Below, in pieces: positions 44,604 through 51,737 of a DNA stretch of 64,000 nucleotides (position 1 is its first letter; each line of letters starts with the position of its first letter). The translations under genes and the position numbers were made by a program. Source of the stretch: Cloacibacterium normanense. GTDB taxonomy: Bacteria > Bacteroidota > Bacteroidia > Flavobacteriales > Weeksellaceae. The stretch is from the NCBI RefSeq assembly GCF_002943105.1, contig NZ_PTPZ01000007.1, positions 62,001 to 126,000 of the forward strand, given 5' to 3'. The notes under the pieces are model-generated. The model was given only the letters and a program-made list of their open reading frames with translations. It had not been told where the DNA came from and searched no databases.

Positions 44604-45242
44604 ATGAACCCAAATATAGATAAAGAATACCAACATATCTTCCGAGAACTGAAGGAAGAAAAAATGGATTGGAATTTCGAAGATTTCTTGAAAAAAACCG
44701 AAGAAAAACCAGAGGAAACTAAAGTAATTCCTTTGCAAAAAAAATCTGGTGGTGGCAATCAAAAATGGTATTGGATGGCGGCAAGTTTGGTTACGCTTTT
44801 TGGAATGATGATGTTTTTTAACCCAGACATTACAGAATCAACCTTGAAACCTATTGCTTCTAATGAAAGTAATTCTTCAGAAAAACCAGAACAAACCAAC
44901 ACCACAAAACCAACTGAAAATCAAGATATTAACAACAATTCAAACACTATAAAAGTTGCTGAAAATAACGTAAAACCCACTAAAAAAATAAATCATGAGT
45001 TCAGAAATGAACATCAAAATATTGCTTCTCAACCAAGTAAAACTGTAGAAAATTCTCATGAAATTCTAGAAAATCCAGCAGAAGAATACAGCGCAGATTA
45101 TGTAATCGTAAATGGCAAAAAAATCTATAACGAAGAAGAAGCCATCGATATTACGAAGGAAGCATTTCAACTTTTCGCGAGTAACGTTACCAAAACTATA
45201 AACCAGGCAGAGCCTATCAAAAATTTATCCATTAACTTTTAA
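44604..45242 (+). CDS. membrane protein, probable anti-sigma factor partner
   Basis: 212 residues: cytoplasmic acidic N-terminus (MDWNFEDFLKKTEEKPEE), one membrane helix (WYWMAASLVTLFGMMMFF, about 53-70) and a long, Asn/Ser/Thr/Glu-rich periplasmic part. No zinc anti-sigma motif is obvious. Position, 11 bp after the ECF sigma gene, and topology point to an anti-sigma or regulator role; this is inference. The C-terminal segment GKKIYNEEEAIDITKEAFQLFA looks folded. Confidence 0.68.
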   Translation: MNPNIDKEYQHIFRELKEEKMDWNFEDFLKKTEEKPEETKVIPLQKKSGGGNQKWYWMAASLVTLFGMMMFFNPDITESTLKPIASNESNSSEKPEQTNTTKPTENQDINNNSNTIKVAENNVKPTKKINHEFRNEHQNIASQPSKTVENSHEILENPAEEYSADYVIVNGKKIYNEEEAIDITKEAFQLFASNVTKTINQAEPIKNLSINF

Positions 45243-45254
45243 AAAATTAATACA

Positions 45255-45821
45255 ATGAAAAATATTATCACATTCCTATTCCTCATGTTTTTGCCAGTGT
45301 TTGCTTTGGCACAAACTGAAAAATTAGACGCAATTTTTGAAAAATATCAAGAAGCAGAAGGCGTAACTTCTATTAAGATTGCTAAACCAATGTTTAGATT
45401 GCTCAATAACATCAATATTGATGACTCTGATATGGACAAAATTAAACCGCTCATCAGTAAAATGAATGGTTTAAAAATCCTCATCATGGAAAAACCTGAA
45501 AAAGCAGAAAATCCTACCGCTGCTCAATTAGCTGCCATCAATGAAGCTAGTAAAGTAAAAAATGAAATTCTAGCTGCCGTAAAAAATCTGAAATATGATG
45601 AACTCATGACACTGAACAGCAAAGACAATAAAATCAAGTTTTTAGCAGCAGACACAAGCTCTAATCTACTGAATAACATGCTATTAACCATTTCTTCTGA
45701 GGATGAAAACATCTTGATGATGTTAGACGGACAAATCTCTATGGACGATGTTTCTAACTTGATTAATGACGTTCAAAAAGAAGACAAAACGCCTAAAACA
45801 CCAGAAAAACCTAAAAAATAA
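45255..45821 (+). CDS. DUF4252 protein (secreted)
   Basis: 188 residues with signal peptide KNIITFLFLMFLPVFALAQ cleaved by signal peptidase I, then a DUF4252-type domain (EKLDAIFEKYQEAEGVTSIKI, DDSDMDKIKPLISKMNGLKILIM, ELMTLNSKDNKIKFLAAD). The family is known mostly from Bacteroidota genes next to ECF sigma factors; function unknown. It is 12 bp after the putative anti-sigma gene and paired with a paralogue at 45899. Confidence 0.85.
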   Translation: MKNIITFLFLMFLPVFALAQTEKLDAIFEKYQEAEGVTSIKIAKPMFRLLNNINIDDSDMDKIKPLISKMNGLKILIMEKPEKAENPTAAQLAAINEASKVKNEILAAVKNLKYDELMTLNSKDNKIKFLAADTSSNLLNNMLLTISSEDENILMMLDGQISMDDVSNLINDVQKEDKTPKTPEKPKK

Positions 45822-45828
45822 ACACTGA

Positions 45829-45864
45829 AATCGCCATTTATACAAATTTTTAAAAATGGCGATT
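45829..45864 (+). terminator. hairpin between the two DUF4252 genes
   Basis: AATCGCCATTT and AAATGGCGATT form an 11-bp stem around an AT-rich loop; no long T-run. Could be an attenuator rather than a full stop. Confidence 0.5.
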
Positions 45865-45898
45865 CTCTTTCAACCATTGTCAACTAAAATTAACACTT

Positions 45899-46411
45899 AT
45901 GAAATCATTTCTAAAACTTATAGCAATTTTCACCATTTTGGTCTCTCTGCAATCTTGTATTGTTAGTGAAAAGTCTCTCTACAACGAAGAAACAAAAGGA
46001 AACGCAACCGTTACCAAAATAAATGTTCCCATGTTTATCGTAAAACCTTACATCAAAAAAGCATTGAGAGAAGACGGTGAATCAGAAGAAATTATTAGCC
46101 TGATCAAAAAAATCAGAAAAGTAAAAGTTTACACCGTACAAAATGCTTCTGATAAAATGGTTGCCCAATTTTCTAGACAATCTTTTGGCAGTAATTTACA
46201 AGAATTGATGAGTGTAAACAGCAAGGATTCCAAAATTAAAATTATGTCTGCAATTACAGATTCAGACACCATGATTAAGGATTTACTGATTACCGTGAGA
46301 GACGACAAAGAGCTGGTTTATGTAAAAGTTTTAGGAAAGTTTTCTTTGGATGACATCTCTAGAATCGCAGAATTATCTAAAAAGAATAAAGATACTGTTG
46401 CAAATAATTAA
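45899..46411 (+). CDS. DUF4252 lipoprotein
   Basis: 170 residues, paralogue of the preceding gene but anchored as a lipoprotein (LQSCIVSE, Cys 20). Shared pattern: MFIVKPYIKKAL, KVKVYTVQNASDKMVAQF, LMSVNSKDSKIKIMSAITDS, EDKELVYVKVLGKFSLDDI. One paralogue free in the periplasm and one lipid-bound suggests that they act as a pair. Function unknown. Confidence 0.82.
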   Translation: MKSFLKLIAIFTILVSLQSCIVSEKSLYNEETKGNATVTKINVPMFIVKPYIKKALREDGESEEIISLIKKIRKVKVYTVQNASDKMVAQFSRQSFGSNLQELMSVNSKDSKIKIMSAITDSDTMIKDLLITVRDDKELVYVKVLGKFSLDDISRIAELSKKNKDTVANN

Positions 46412-46415
46412 AATA

Positions 46416-46444
46416 AAAACTGCCCTTTTTGAGGCAGTTTTTTT
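46416..46444. terminator. terminator between the sigma operon and the phosphatase gene
   Basis: AAAACTGCC and GGCAGTTTT form a 9-bp stem followed by T; it can serve both converging genes. Confidence 0.85.
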
Positions 46445-47012
46445 AGTATAATAAATGATAAACTTTCACTTTTTTATCATTTTCAAAAAAATTGACAATA
46501 TAAATGTCATTAAATTTTTCGTCTGGAATATCTTTGAACAAAGGTTGCTGAATTAATTCATTAAGCAAAACTGGGTTGGTATTAGAATGTCCTGAAATAA
46601 TATTGACTCCTGTGTTTTTAGATAAATCATTTTTTACAAATTCAGAAATTTCTTTTGGATTGTAAATCTTCAAATCTAATTTTTTCTCTAAAATCAAAGG
46701 CTCTAATGTTTCTCGAGTTCTGAAAAAATCAGTACTAAAAGCATTCTGAATTTTTACTTTTTTAAACAGTTGAGCTAAATGTTTTGCCCTTTCTTTTCCT
46801 GGTTCAGAAAGGTGAGGATTTTTGCCATTATTTTCTTTCTCTCCATGTCTTACAATAATATAAACCAAAGCTTTTTTATCAATACTTTGCTTAATAGTTT
46901 TAGAAGTCGCTTTTCCTACAAAAACAGTATCTACTTTTTGCTGTGCAAAAGTCAAATTATAGCTAAAAAGGGACAGTAAAAGGAGAAATGAAGCTATTTT
47001 AAATATTTTCAT
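46443..47012 (-). CDS. histidine phosphatase family protein (SixA-like)
   Basis: 189 residues with signal peptide (KIASFLLLLSLFSYNLTFAQ). YIIVRHGEKENNG carries the RHG phosphate-binding motif with the phosphorylated His, ADFFRTRETL-like STDFFRTRETLEPL the second Arg, and SGHSNTNPVLL the second His. Phosphatase activity on a periplasmic substrate is expected. SixA-like enzymes often act on phosphohistidine, but the secreted form here suggests another substrate. Confidence 0.87.
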   Translation of the reverse strand: MKIFKIASFLLLLSLFSYNLTFAQQKVDTVFVGKATSKTIKQSIDKKALVYIIVRHGEKENNGKNPHLSEPGKERAKHLAQLFKKVKIQNAFSTDFFRTRETLEPLILEKKLDLKIYNPKEISEFVKNDLSKNTGVNIISGHSNTNPVLLNELIQQPLFKDIPDEKFNDIYIVNFFENDKKVKVYHLLY

Positions 47013-47061
47013 GATATAAAATTACCTTACAAAACTAAAATAAAATTTTAAATCAGTTTAC

Positions 47062-47096
47062 GCGACATATTTTGTCGCATAACTGTTTTATCTTTG
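47062..47096 (+). promoter_or_regulatory. recA: recA promoter region with GCGACA-N5-TGTCGC palindrome
   Basis: GCGACA (47062-47067) and TGTCGC (47073-47078) form a perfect 6-bp inverted repeat, overlapping the possible -33 TTTG (47071-47074). A -7 box TATCTTTG follows at 47089-47096 (14 bp from the TTG, short). The palindrome could be a binding site for a damage-response repressor. Confidence 0.5.
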
Positions 47097-47152
47097 TCGG
47101 AGAAAAGAAGAAAATTACGAAATTTTCTTTCTAGGTATAAACAAATTAATTG

Positions 47153-47160
47153 TATTTTTG
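47153..47160 (+). promoter_or_regulatory. second possible -7 box TATTTTTG of recA
   Basis: TATTTTTG fits TAnnTTTG 16 bp before the recA ATG; no TTG at the -33 position. Could be a second start site with almost no leader. Confidence 0.35.
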
Positions 47161-47176
47161 ATAAAATTTAAGAAAA

Positions 47177-48178
47177 ATGAGCAGTATAGACGATAAGAAA
47201 AAAGCACTCGCATTAGTCCTCGAAAAAATGGATAAAACCTACGGAAAAGGTACCGTAATGAAAATGGGAGACAGTGCAGTAGAAGAGGTAGAAGTAATTC
47301 CGAGTGGTTCACTTGGTTTAGATATTGCATTGGGAGTTGGCGGTTATCCAAAAGGAAGAGTCATCGAAATTTATGGCCCTGAATCTTCTGGTAAAACCAC
47401 ACTTACCATGCACGCAATTGCAGAATCTCAAAAACAAGGCGGAATTGCGGCTTTTATCGATGCAGAACATGCTTTCGATGCTGGCTATGCTAAAAAATTG
47501 GGAATTGATGTAGAAAATTTAATCATTTCTCAACCTGACAATGGTGAACAAGCATTAGAAATTGCAGATAATTTAATTCGTTCTGGAGCGATTGACATCG
47601 TGGTAATCGACTCTGTTGCAGCTTTGACACCAAAAGCAGAAATTGAAGGAGAAATGGGTGATTCTAAAATGGGATTGCACGCAAGATTAATGTCACAAGC
47701 TCTGAGAAAATTAACGGCAACGATTTCAAGAACAAAATGCACGGTAATTTTCATCAACCAATTAAGAGAAAAAATTGGGGTAATGTTTGGAAATCCTGAA
47801 ACAACTACTGGTGGAAATGCTTTGAAATTCTATGCTTCGGTAAGAATTGACATCAGAAGAAGTGGCTCTCCAATAAAAGTAGGCGAAGACGCAGTAGGAA
47901 ATCGTGTGAAAGTAAAAATTGTTAAAAACAAAGTTGCTCCACCATTCAAAAATACAGAATTTGATATTATGTATGGAGAAGGAATTTCTAAAGTTGGCGA
48001 AATTCTAGATTTGGGTGTAGAATTTGACATTGTTAAAAAATCTGGTTCTTGGTTCAGCTATGGCGACACGAAACTGGGACAAGGTAGAGATGCCGTGAAA
48101 GAATTACTAAAAGACAATCCTGAACTTTTAGAAGAATTAGCTGAGAAAATAAAAGTGGCTATTAAAGAAAAGAAATAA
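47177..48178 (+). CDS. recA: recombinase RecA
   Basis: 333 residues: Walker [19 protein letters not shown] region, [12 protein letters not shown] (Walker B), [49 protein letters not shown] (loop and DNA-binding parts). It catalyses homologous strand exchange and regulates the SOS response where LexA exists. C-terminal tail is short and Lys-rich. Two GC-rich hairpins follow. Confidence 0.98.
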   Translation: MSSIDDKKKALALVLEKMDKTYGKGTVMKMGDSAVEEVEVIPSGSLGLDIALGVGGYPKGRVIEIYGPESSGKTTLTMHAIAESQKQGGIAAFIDAEHAFDAGYAKKLGIDVENLIISQPDNGEQALEIADNLIRSGAIDIVVIDSVAALTPKAEIEGEMGDSKMGLHARLMSQALRKLTATISRTKCTVIFINQLREKIGVMFGNPETTTGGNALKFYASVRIDIRRSGSPIKVGEDAVGNRVKVKIVKNKVAPPFKNTEFDIMYGEGISKVGEILDLGVEFDIVKKSGSWFSYGDTKLGQGRDAVKELLKDNPELLEELAEKIKVAIKEKK

Positions 48179-48194
48179 TTTTTTTCAGATACAG

Positions 48195-48228
48195 AACCGG
48201 CGCGAGCAAAGCTCGCGCCGGTTTTTTT
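48195..48228 (+). terminator. very strong GC-rich terminator of recA
   Basis: AACCGGCGCGAGC (48195-48207) and GCTCGCGCCGGTT (48211-48223) form a 13-bp perfect stem with AAA loop, followed by a T-run. Far more GC-rich than the surrounding DNA. Confidence 0.92.
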
Positions 48229-48233
48229 AAGAA

Positions 48234-48260
48234 TACGGCGGCAGCTTCGCTGCCGCCGTA
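48234..48260 (+). repeat. second GC-rich hairpin after recA
   Basis: TACGGCGGCAGC (48234-48245) and GCTGCCGCCGTA (48249-48260) are a perfect 12-bp inverted repeat around TTC; AT-rich on both sides. No T-run of note. Likely back-up terminator or an inserted hairpin element. Confidence 0.8.
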
Positions 48261-48306
48261 ATTTTATTATCATTTTTCTGAACTTGCCAAAGGCACGTTC
48301 CTACAT

Positions 48307-48621
48307 TTACAAATTAATTTCTTCTAAAGGATTCCAAAAAATTTGTTTAAAATTCTGGATTTTATTTCCTTTCACTTTTACTCCTTCTTTGGCTAACTTT
48401 TCGGTAAATTTTGGAATACAACTTTCCGCAGAAATAATTCCACAAGCACTACAAACTCTATGTGCAGGGAAATCTTCATCATAATTCCTCAAAGCATTTC
48501 CTACGTGGCGAGAATGGTTTGGAAAACCAACTGCTTTAGCAATTGCTCCATAAGTAGTTACTCTACCTTTAGGAATCATTATGATGATTTCAAAAACTTG
48601 TTTTTTGAAAGTTTCGTTCAT
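48307..48621 (-). CDS. alkyltransferase-like protein (MGMT family, active Cys replaced by Ala)
   Basis: 104 residues. PKGRVTTYGAIAKAVGFPNHSRHVGNAL is the DNA-binding HTH of the O6-methylguanine methyltransferase family with the Arg finger; the active site PCHR is PAHR here, so methyl transfer is impossible. It therefore belongs to the alkyltransferase-like (ATL) proteins, which recognise O6-alkylguanine and hand it to nucleotide excision repair. The common ATL change is Cys to Trp; Ala is also known in some lineages as far as I recall. Short, single-domain form. Confidence 0.9.
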   Translation of the reverse strand: MNETFKKQVFEIIIMIPKGRVTTYGAIAKAVGFPNHSRHVGNALRNYDEDFPAHRVCSACGIISAESCIPKFTEKLAKEGVKVKGNKIQNFKQIFWNPLEEINL

Positions 48622-48762
48622 TATTATTAGATTTTAGAAGTAAGATTTCAGACATCAGATTGTTTCAAAGATAAATTTTTTTTATGGAATTGACGCTCGC
48701 TTCGCTCGCGCTCAATTATTTTCAATTTTTTTAATCTTCAAATAAAAACTGAAAAGTAAAAT

Positions 48763-48851
48763 TTAGCCCCGATTGCAGCGGCATCCTTTTTTGTGATATT
48801 GATCGGAGTCGAAATATGAACAAAAAAGATATAGCGAAAAGCGGGACTGCG
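48763..48851. repeat. candidate dispersed hairpin repeat
   Basis: The segment beginning TAGCCCCGATTGCAGCGG, with CATCCTTTTTT, and ending AAAAAAGATATAGC...AAGCGGGACTGCG is an imperfect inverted repeat whose arms can pair over some 25 bases. From memory, very similar segments recur in intergenic gaps of flavobacterial genomes. No protein is encoded. It fills part of the 48622-48998 gap. Confidence 0.6.
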
Positions 48852-48889
48852 TTTTCTAAAAATCACAAATCTTGTTGCTCCTTAAACTA

Positions 48890-48930
48890 CCCCGACTTCA
48901 CCTTGCGAAGCCACCCCTTCAAAGAAGGGG
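48890..48930. repeat. second intergenic repeat with CCCCTTC-AAA-GAAGGGG hairpin
   Basis: ACTACCCCGACTTCACCTTG, then GCGAAGCCACCCCTTCAAAG and GAAGGGGAAT. The CCCCTTC/GAAGGGG arms pair perfectly (48914-48930). I recall this word pattern as frequent between genes of Bacteroidota genomes. The rest of the gap 48622-48998 shows nothing else of note. Confidence 0.6.
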
Positions 48931-48937
48931 AATAAAA

Positions 48938-48963
48938 AAACGCCCAAAATAATTTGAGCGTTT
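48938..48963 (-). terminator. terminator after the deoxyhypusine synthase family gene
   Basis: AAACGC-C-CAAA and TTTG-A-GCGTTT pair with one mismatch; in reverse it is followed by a T-run, fitting the leftward gene starting at 49976. Confidence 0.75.
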
Positions 48964-48998
48964 ATATAACTTCTAACGTCTAACTTTCGTCTTTAGCT

Positions 48999-49976
48999 TT
49001 ATGAATTTTCTAAAATATATTTGAAAATTAGTGGAGCACAAATCGTAGCATCACTTTCAACGATGAATTTCGGTGTAGTGATATCTAATTTTCCCCAAGT
49101 AATTTTTTCGTTCGGAACTGCTCCAGAATATGAACCATAAGAAGTGGTAGAATCTGAAATCTGACAGAAATAGCTCCAGAACGGAATGTCGTGCATTTCC
49201 ATATCCTGATATAACATTGGCACAACACAAATTGGGAAATCACCTGCAATTCCTCCTCCAATTTGGAAGAAACCAACACCTTTTCCACCGCTGTTTTTTG
49301 GATACCAATCTGCTAAGAACATCATATATTCAATTCCAGATTTCATAGTAGAAGCTTTTAAATCTCCTTTAATACAATAACTTGCGAAGATATTACCCAT
49401 CGTAGAATCTTCCCAACCTGGTACTACAATTGGTAAATTTTTCTCTGCAGCAGCAATCATCCAAGAATCTTCTCTTGGGATTTCATAGTATTGCTCTAGA
49501 ACTCCAGAAAGAATCATTTTATACATATATTCGTGTGGAAAATATCTTTCTCCTTTAGAATCTGCATCTTTCCAGATTTCATAAATATGCTTTTGCAATC
49601 TACGGAAAGCTTCTTCTTCTGGGATACAAGTATCGGTAACTCTATTTAAACCTCTTTCTAGCAAATCCCACTCTTCTTGAGGCGTAAGATCTCTGTAATG
49701 AGGCACTCTTTCATAGTGAGAATGTGCTACCAAATTCATTAAATCTTCTTCTAAATTCGCACCAGTACAAGAGATAATATCTACTTTGTCTTCACGAATC
49801 ATATCTGCCAAAATTTTTCCCATTTCTGCAGTAGACATTGCTCCAGCTAACGTAATCATCATTTTCCCACCATCTTTAAGGTGTGCTACATAACCTTTTG
49901 CAGCATCTACTAAAGCAGCAGAATTAAAATGCAAATAATATTTTTCTATAAATTCGGTAATCGGTTTATTGCTCAT
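48999..49976 (-). CDS. deoxyhypusine synthase family protein
   Basis: 325 residues. LAGAMSTAEMG, DIISCTGANLEEDLM (NAD-binding), and SYSGAVPNEKITWGKL, whose Lys equals the active-site lysine (WGK) of deoxyhypusine synthase. Bacteria lack the eIF5A substrate, so bacterial members are thought to act in polyamine chemistry (homospermidine-synthase-like or from agmatine/arginine); the actual reaction is unknown. Single gene with own terminator. Confidence 0.9.
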   Translation of the reverse strand: MSNKPITEFIEKYYLHFNSAALVDAAKGYVAHLKDGGKMMITLAGAMSTAEMGKILADMIREDKVDIISCTGANLEEDLMNLVAHSHYERVPHYRDLTPQEEWDLLERGLNRVTDTCIPEEEAFRRLQKHIYEIWKDADSKGERYFPHEYMYKMILSGVLEQYYEIPREDSWMIAAAEKNLPIVVPGWEDSTMGNIFASYCIKGDLKASTMKSGIEYMMFLADWYPKNSGGKGVGFFQIGGGIAGDFPICVVPMLYQDMEMHDIPFWSYFCQISDSTTSYGSYSGAVPNEKITWGKLDITTPKFIVESDATICAPLIFKYILENS

Positions 49977-50041
49977 TTTTATAAGAATTTTTGCAAAGAT
50001 AAGATTTTTAAAGAGAAGTGAGAAGTGGGACTCACGAAGTT

Positions 50042-50188
50042 TTAATCCAAAGAATTGATTAAAACATAATATCTAAAAGCCAAAATTCCTTTTTGAAATT
50101 TCGTTAGTTTAGTTGGGTCAAGATGGCTGTATTTGGGTAAGAACTTTTTATTGAATCGGTTAACAATTCGGAAAACTGACTTTTTCAT
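50042..50188 (-). CDS. 48-residue small protein following ArfB
   Basis: ATG at 50186-50188, stop at 50042-50044; starts three bases after the ArfB stop. It reads KKSVFRIVNRFNKKFLP and ends with FQKGILAFRYYVLINSLD: basic, amphipathic, with a hydrophobic C-terminal stretch. Very similar 48-55-residue proteins occur in Flavobacteriia from memory, sometimes labelled SsrA-binding protein without evidence. Its start next to the ArfB stop implies a shared transcript and perhaps a role in ribosome rescue; this is speculative. Confidence 0.75.
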   Translation of the reverse strand: MKKSVFRIVNRFNKKFLPKYSHLDPTKLTKFQKGILAFRYYVLINSLD

Positions 50189-50191
50189 ATT

Positions 50192-50584
50192 TTAATACTT
50201 GAATTTTCTATTTTCTTTCTTTTCAGAGAGTTTCTTTTTGCTTTCTAGACGCTTTTCTACTTTTGCTCGGCTCGGTTTGGTTGCAATTCTTTTCTTCGGA
50301 ACGATGAGCGATTTATTCACCAATTCCTGAATCTTTTCAATCGCAATTTTTTTATTTTGCAATTGTGTTCTGCTTTCCGAAACGGTCAACTGAAGAATTC
50401 CATCCAAATTAATTCTATTTTTCAATTTCAAAGCAATTCTTTCTTTCTCCAAATCTGTAAATACGGCAGAATCTTCTAACTTCCACATCACTGTTACGGA
50501 AGTTTCTACTTTGTTTACATTTTGTCCGCCACTTCCGCTGCTTCGGGAAGTTTTGAAAGAAAGTTCAAGGTCGAAATTTTTCAT
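50192..50584 (-). CDS. arfB: alternative ribosome-rescue factor ArfB (peptidyl-tRNA hydrolase)
   Basis: 130 residues: the release-factor GGQ loop is in SSGSGGQNVNKVETSV and the C-terminal tail is strongly basic (KKRIATKPSRAKVEKRLESKKKLSEKKENRKFKY). The tail enters the empty mRNA channel of stalled ribosomes and the GGQ motif releases the peptide. It backs up ssrA, which also lies in the window. A small gene follows at once. Confidence 0.93.
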   Translation of the reverse strand: MKNFDLELSFKTSRSSGSGGQNVNKVETSVTVMWKLEDSAVFTDLEKERIALKLKNRINLDGILQLTVSESRTQLQNKKIAIEKIQELVNKSLIVPKKRIATKPSRAKVEKRLESKKKLSEKKENRKFKY

Positions 50585-50689
50585 AATTTATCTCTCGCTG
50601 ATAAAGCTGATTCAGCAGATATTTAACTTTTCAAATTTAATATAATTGCAAAATAAAAGGCTAAACTAATGAAAATCTGCATAATCTGC

Positions 50690-51736
50690 TCAATCTGCGA
50701 GAATCCTAAGTATTTCTTTCCTCAAAACCTTACCGTTTTCCGCTCTTGGAAATTTCTCTAAAAATAAGATTTCTTTAGGAATATGAAACTTGCTTGGAAA
50801 TTCTAAATTATAAATTTTAGATTTTGGATGTTCTTCATTTTTTCCTTCGATAACTAAAACGAGTTTTTCGCCTAAAGTTTCATCTGGTTTTCCAAGAAAA
50901 ACTAAATCTCTATCAATATGTTTTTTAACCAAGCTTTCTAATTCTTCAGCAAAAATTTTTACTCCTCCAGAATTAATAACATTGTCAAATCTCCCTAAAA
51001 ATTTGAATTGCTTTTTGTCACATTGAGTGGAATCGAAATGCATTAGTTCTACAATATCATTAGTTTGCAAAATTTCCGGATTGAGCTTTGGTGCAAAAAT
51101 TCTCAAACAATTTCTTTCATCTACAGAAATCTCAACATCATTTAAAATCGTAAAATAATTTTCCTGAACAGGAGAAATCTGCTTCAAAGCAATGTGAGAA
51201 AGCGTTTCGCTCATTCCGTAAGTCTCGTAAATTCTAGTGGGAGAATTGGAGAATTGAAGAGTAGTAAAGATTTCATTTTTCAACTTTTCTGAAACGGCTG
51301 CTCCTCCAATGATGAGATTTTTGATAAAATGAATTTTATCTAAAGAATTTTGAACTTGCAAGGGTGTCATTGCGCAAAATTCCAAATTTTCAGAAATTTC
51401 AGGAGCGGAACTTGGCACAGAAATAATGACTTTCAGTTTTCTTTCAATAGCTCTCACCAACATCATTTTACCCGAAATATATTGAACTGGCAAACAAAGC
51501 AAAGCCGTATCTCCTTCTTTCAATCCTAAAAAATCACAAGTCATTTTTGCCGAATTGAGCATTCTCTTTTTTTCGATTTCAAAGACTTTCGGAATTCCCG
51601 TAGAACCCGATGTTTGGACAGAAACTGTTTCAGAATGAGAAAACCAATCTTCCAAAAAAGAAATCACCTTTTCCTCGAATTCATTCTCTGGAAAAAGTGA
51701 TTCTATATTGATATTTTTAGAAAAATCTAAAATCAT
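50690..51736 (-). CDS. menE: AMP-binding enzyme, O-succinylbenzoate-CoA ligase-like
   Basis: 348 residues. The adenylation core signatures are present: SVQTSGSTGIPKVF (P-loop), YETYGMSETLSH, and FLGRFDNVINSGGVKIF with the hinge Asp/Arg and FPRAENGKVLRKEI, the C-terminal catalytic Lys. It is shorter than usual acyl-CoA synthetases (about 500), as is normal for MenE of this phylum. It would activate o-succinylbenzoate in menaquinone synthesis. It lies one base after the argS stop. Confidence 0.8.
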   Translation of the reverse strand: MILDFSKNINIESLFPENEFEEKVISFLEDWFSHSETVSVQTSGSTGIPKVFEIEKKRMLNSAKMTCDFLGLKEGDTALLCLPVQYISGKMMLVRAIERKLKVIISVPSSAPEISENLEFCAMTPLQVQNSLDKIHFIKNLIIGGAAVSEKLKNEIFTTLQFSNSPTRIYETYGMSETLSHIALKQISPVQENYFTILNDVEISVDERNCLRIFAPKLNPEILQTNDIVELMHFDSTQCDKKQFKFLGRFDNVINSGGVKIFAEELESLVKKHIDRDLVFLGKPDETLGEKLVLVIEGKNEEHPKSKIYNLEFPSKFHIPKEILFLEKFPRAENGKVLRKEILRILAD

Positions 51737-51737
51737 T

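Noticed and set aside
47530-48273. Reverse frames under recA and the terminator
   Set aside because: Shadows of recA, which is beyond doubt on the forward strand.
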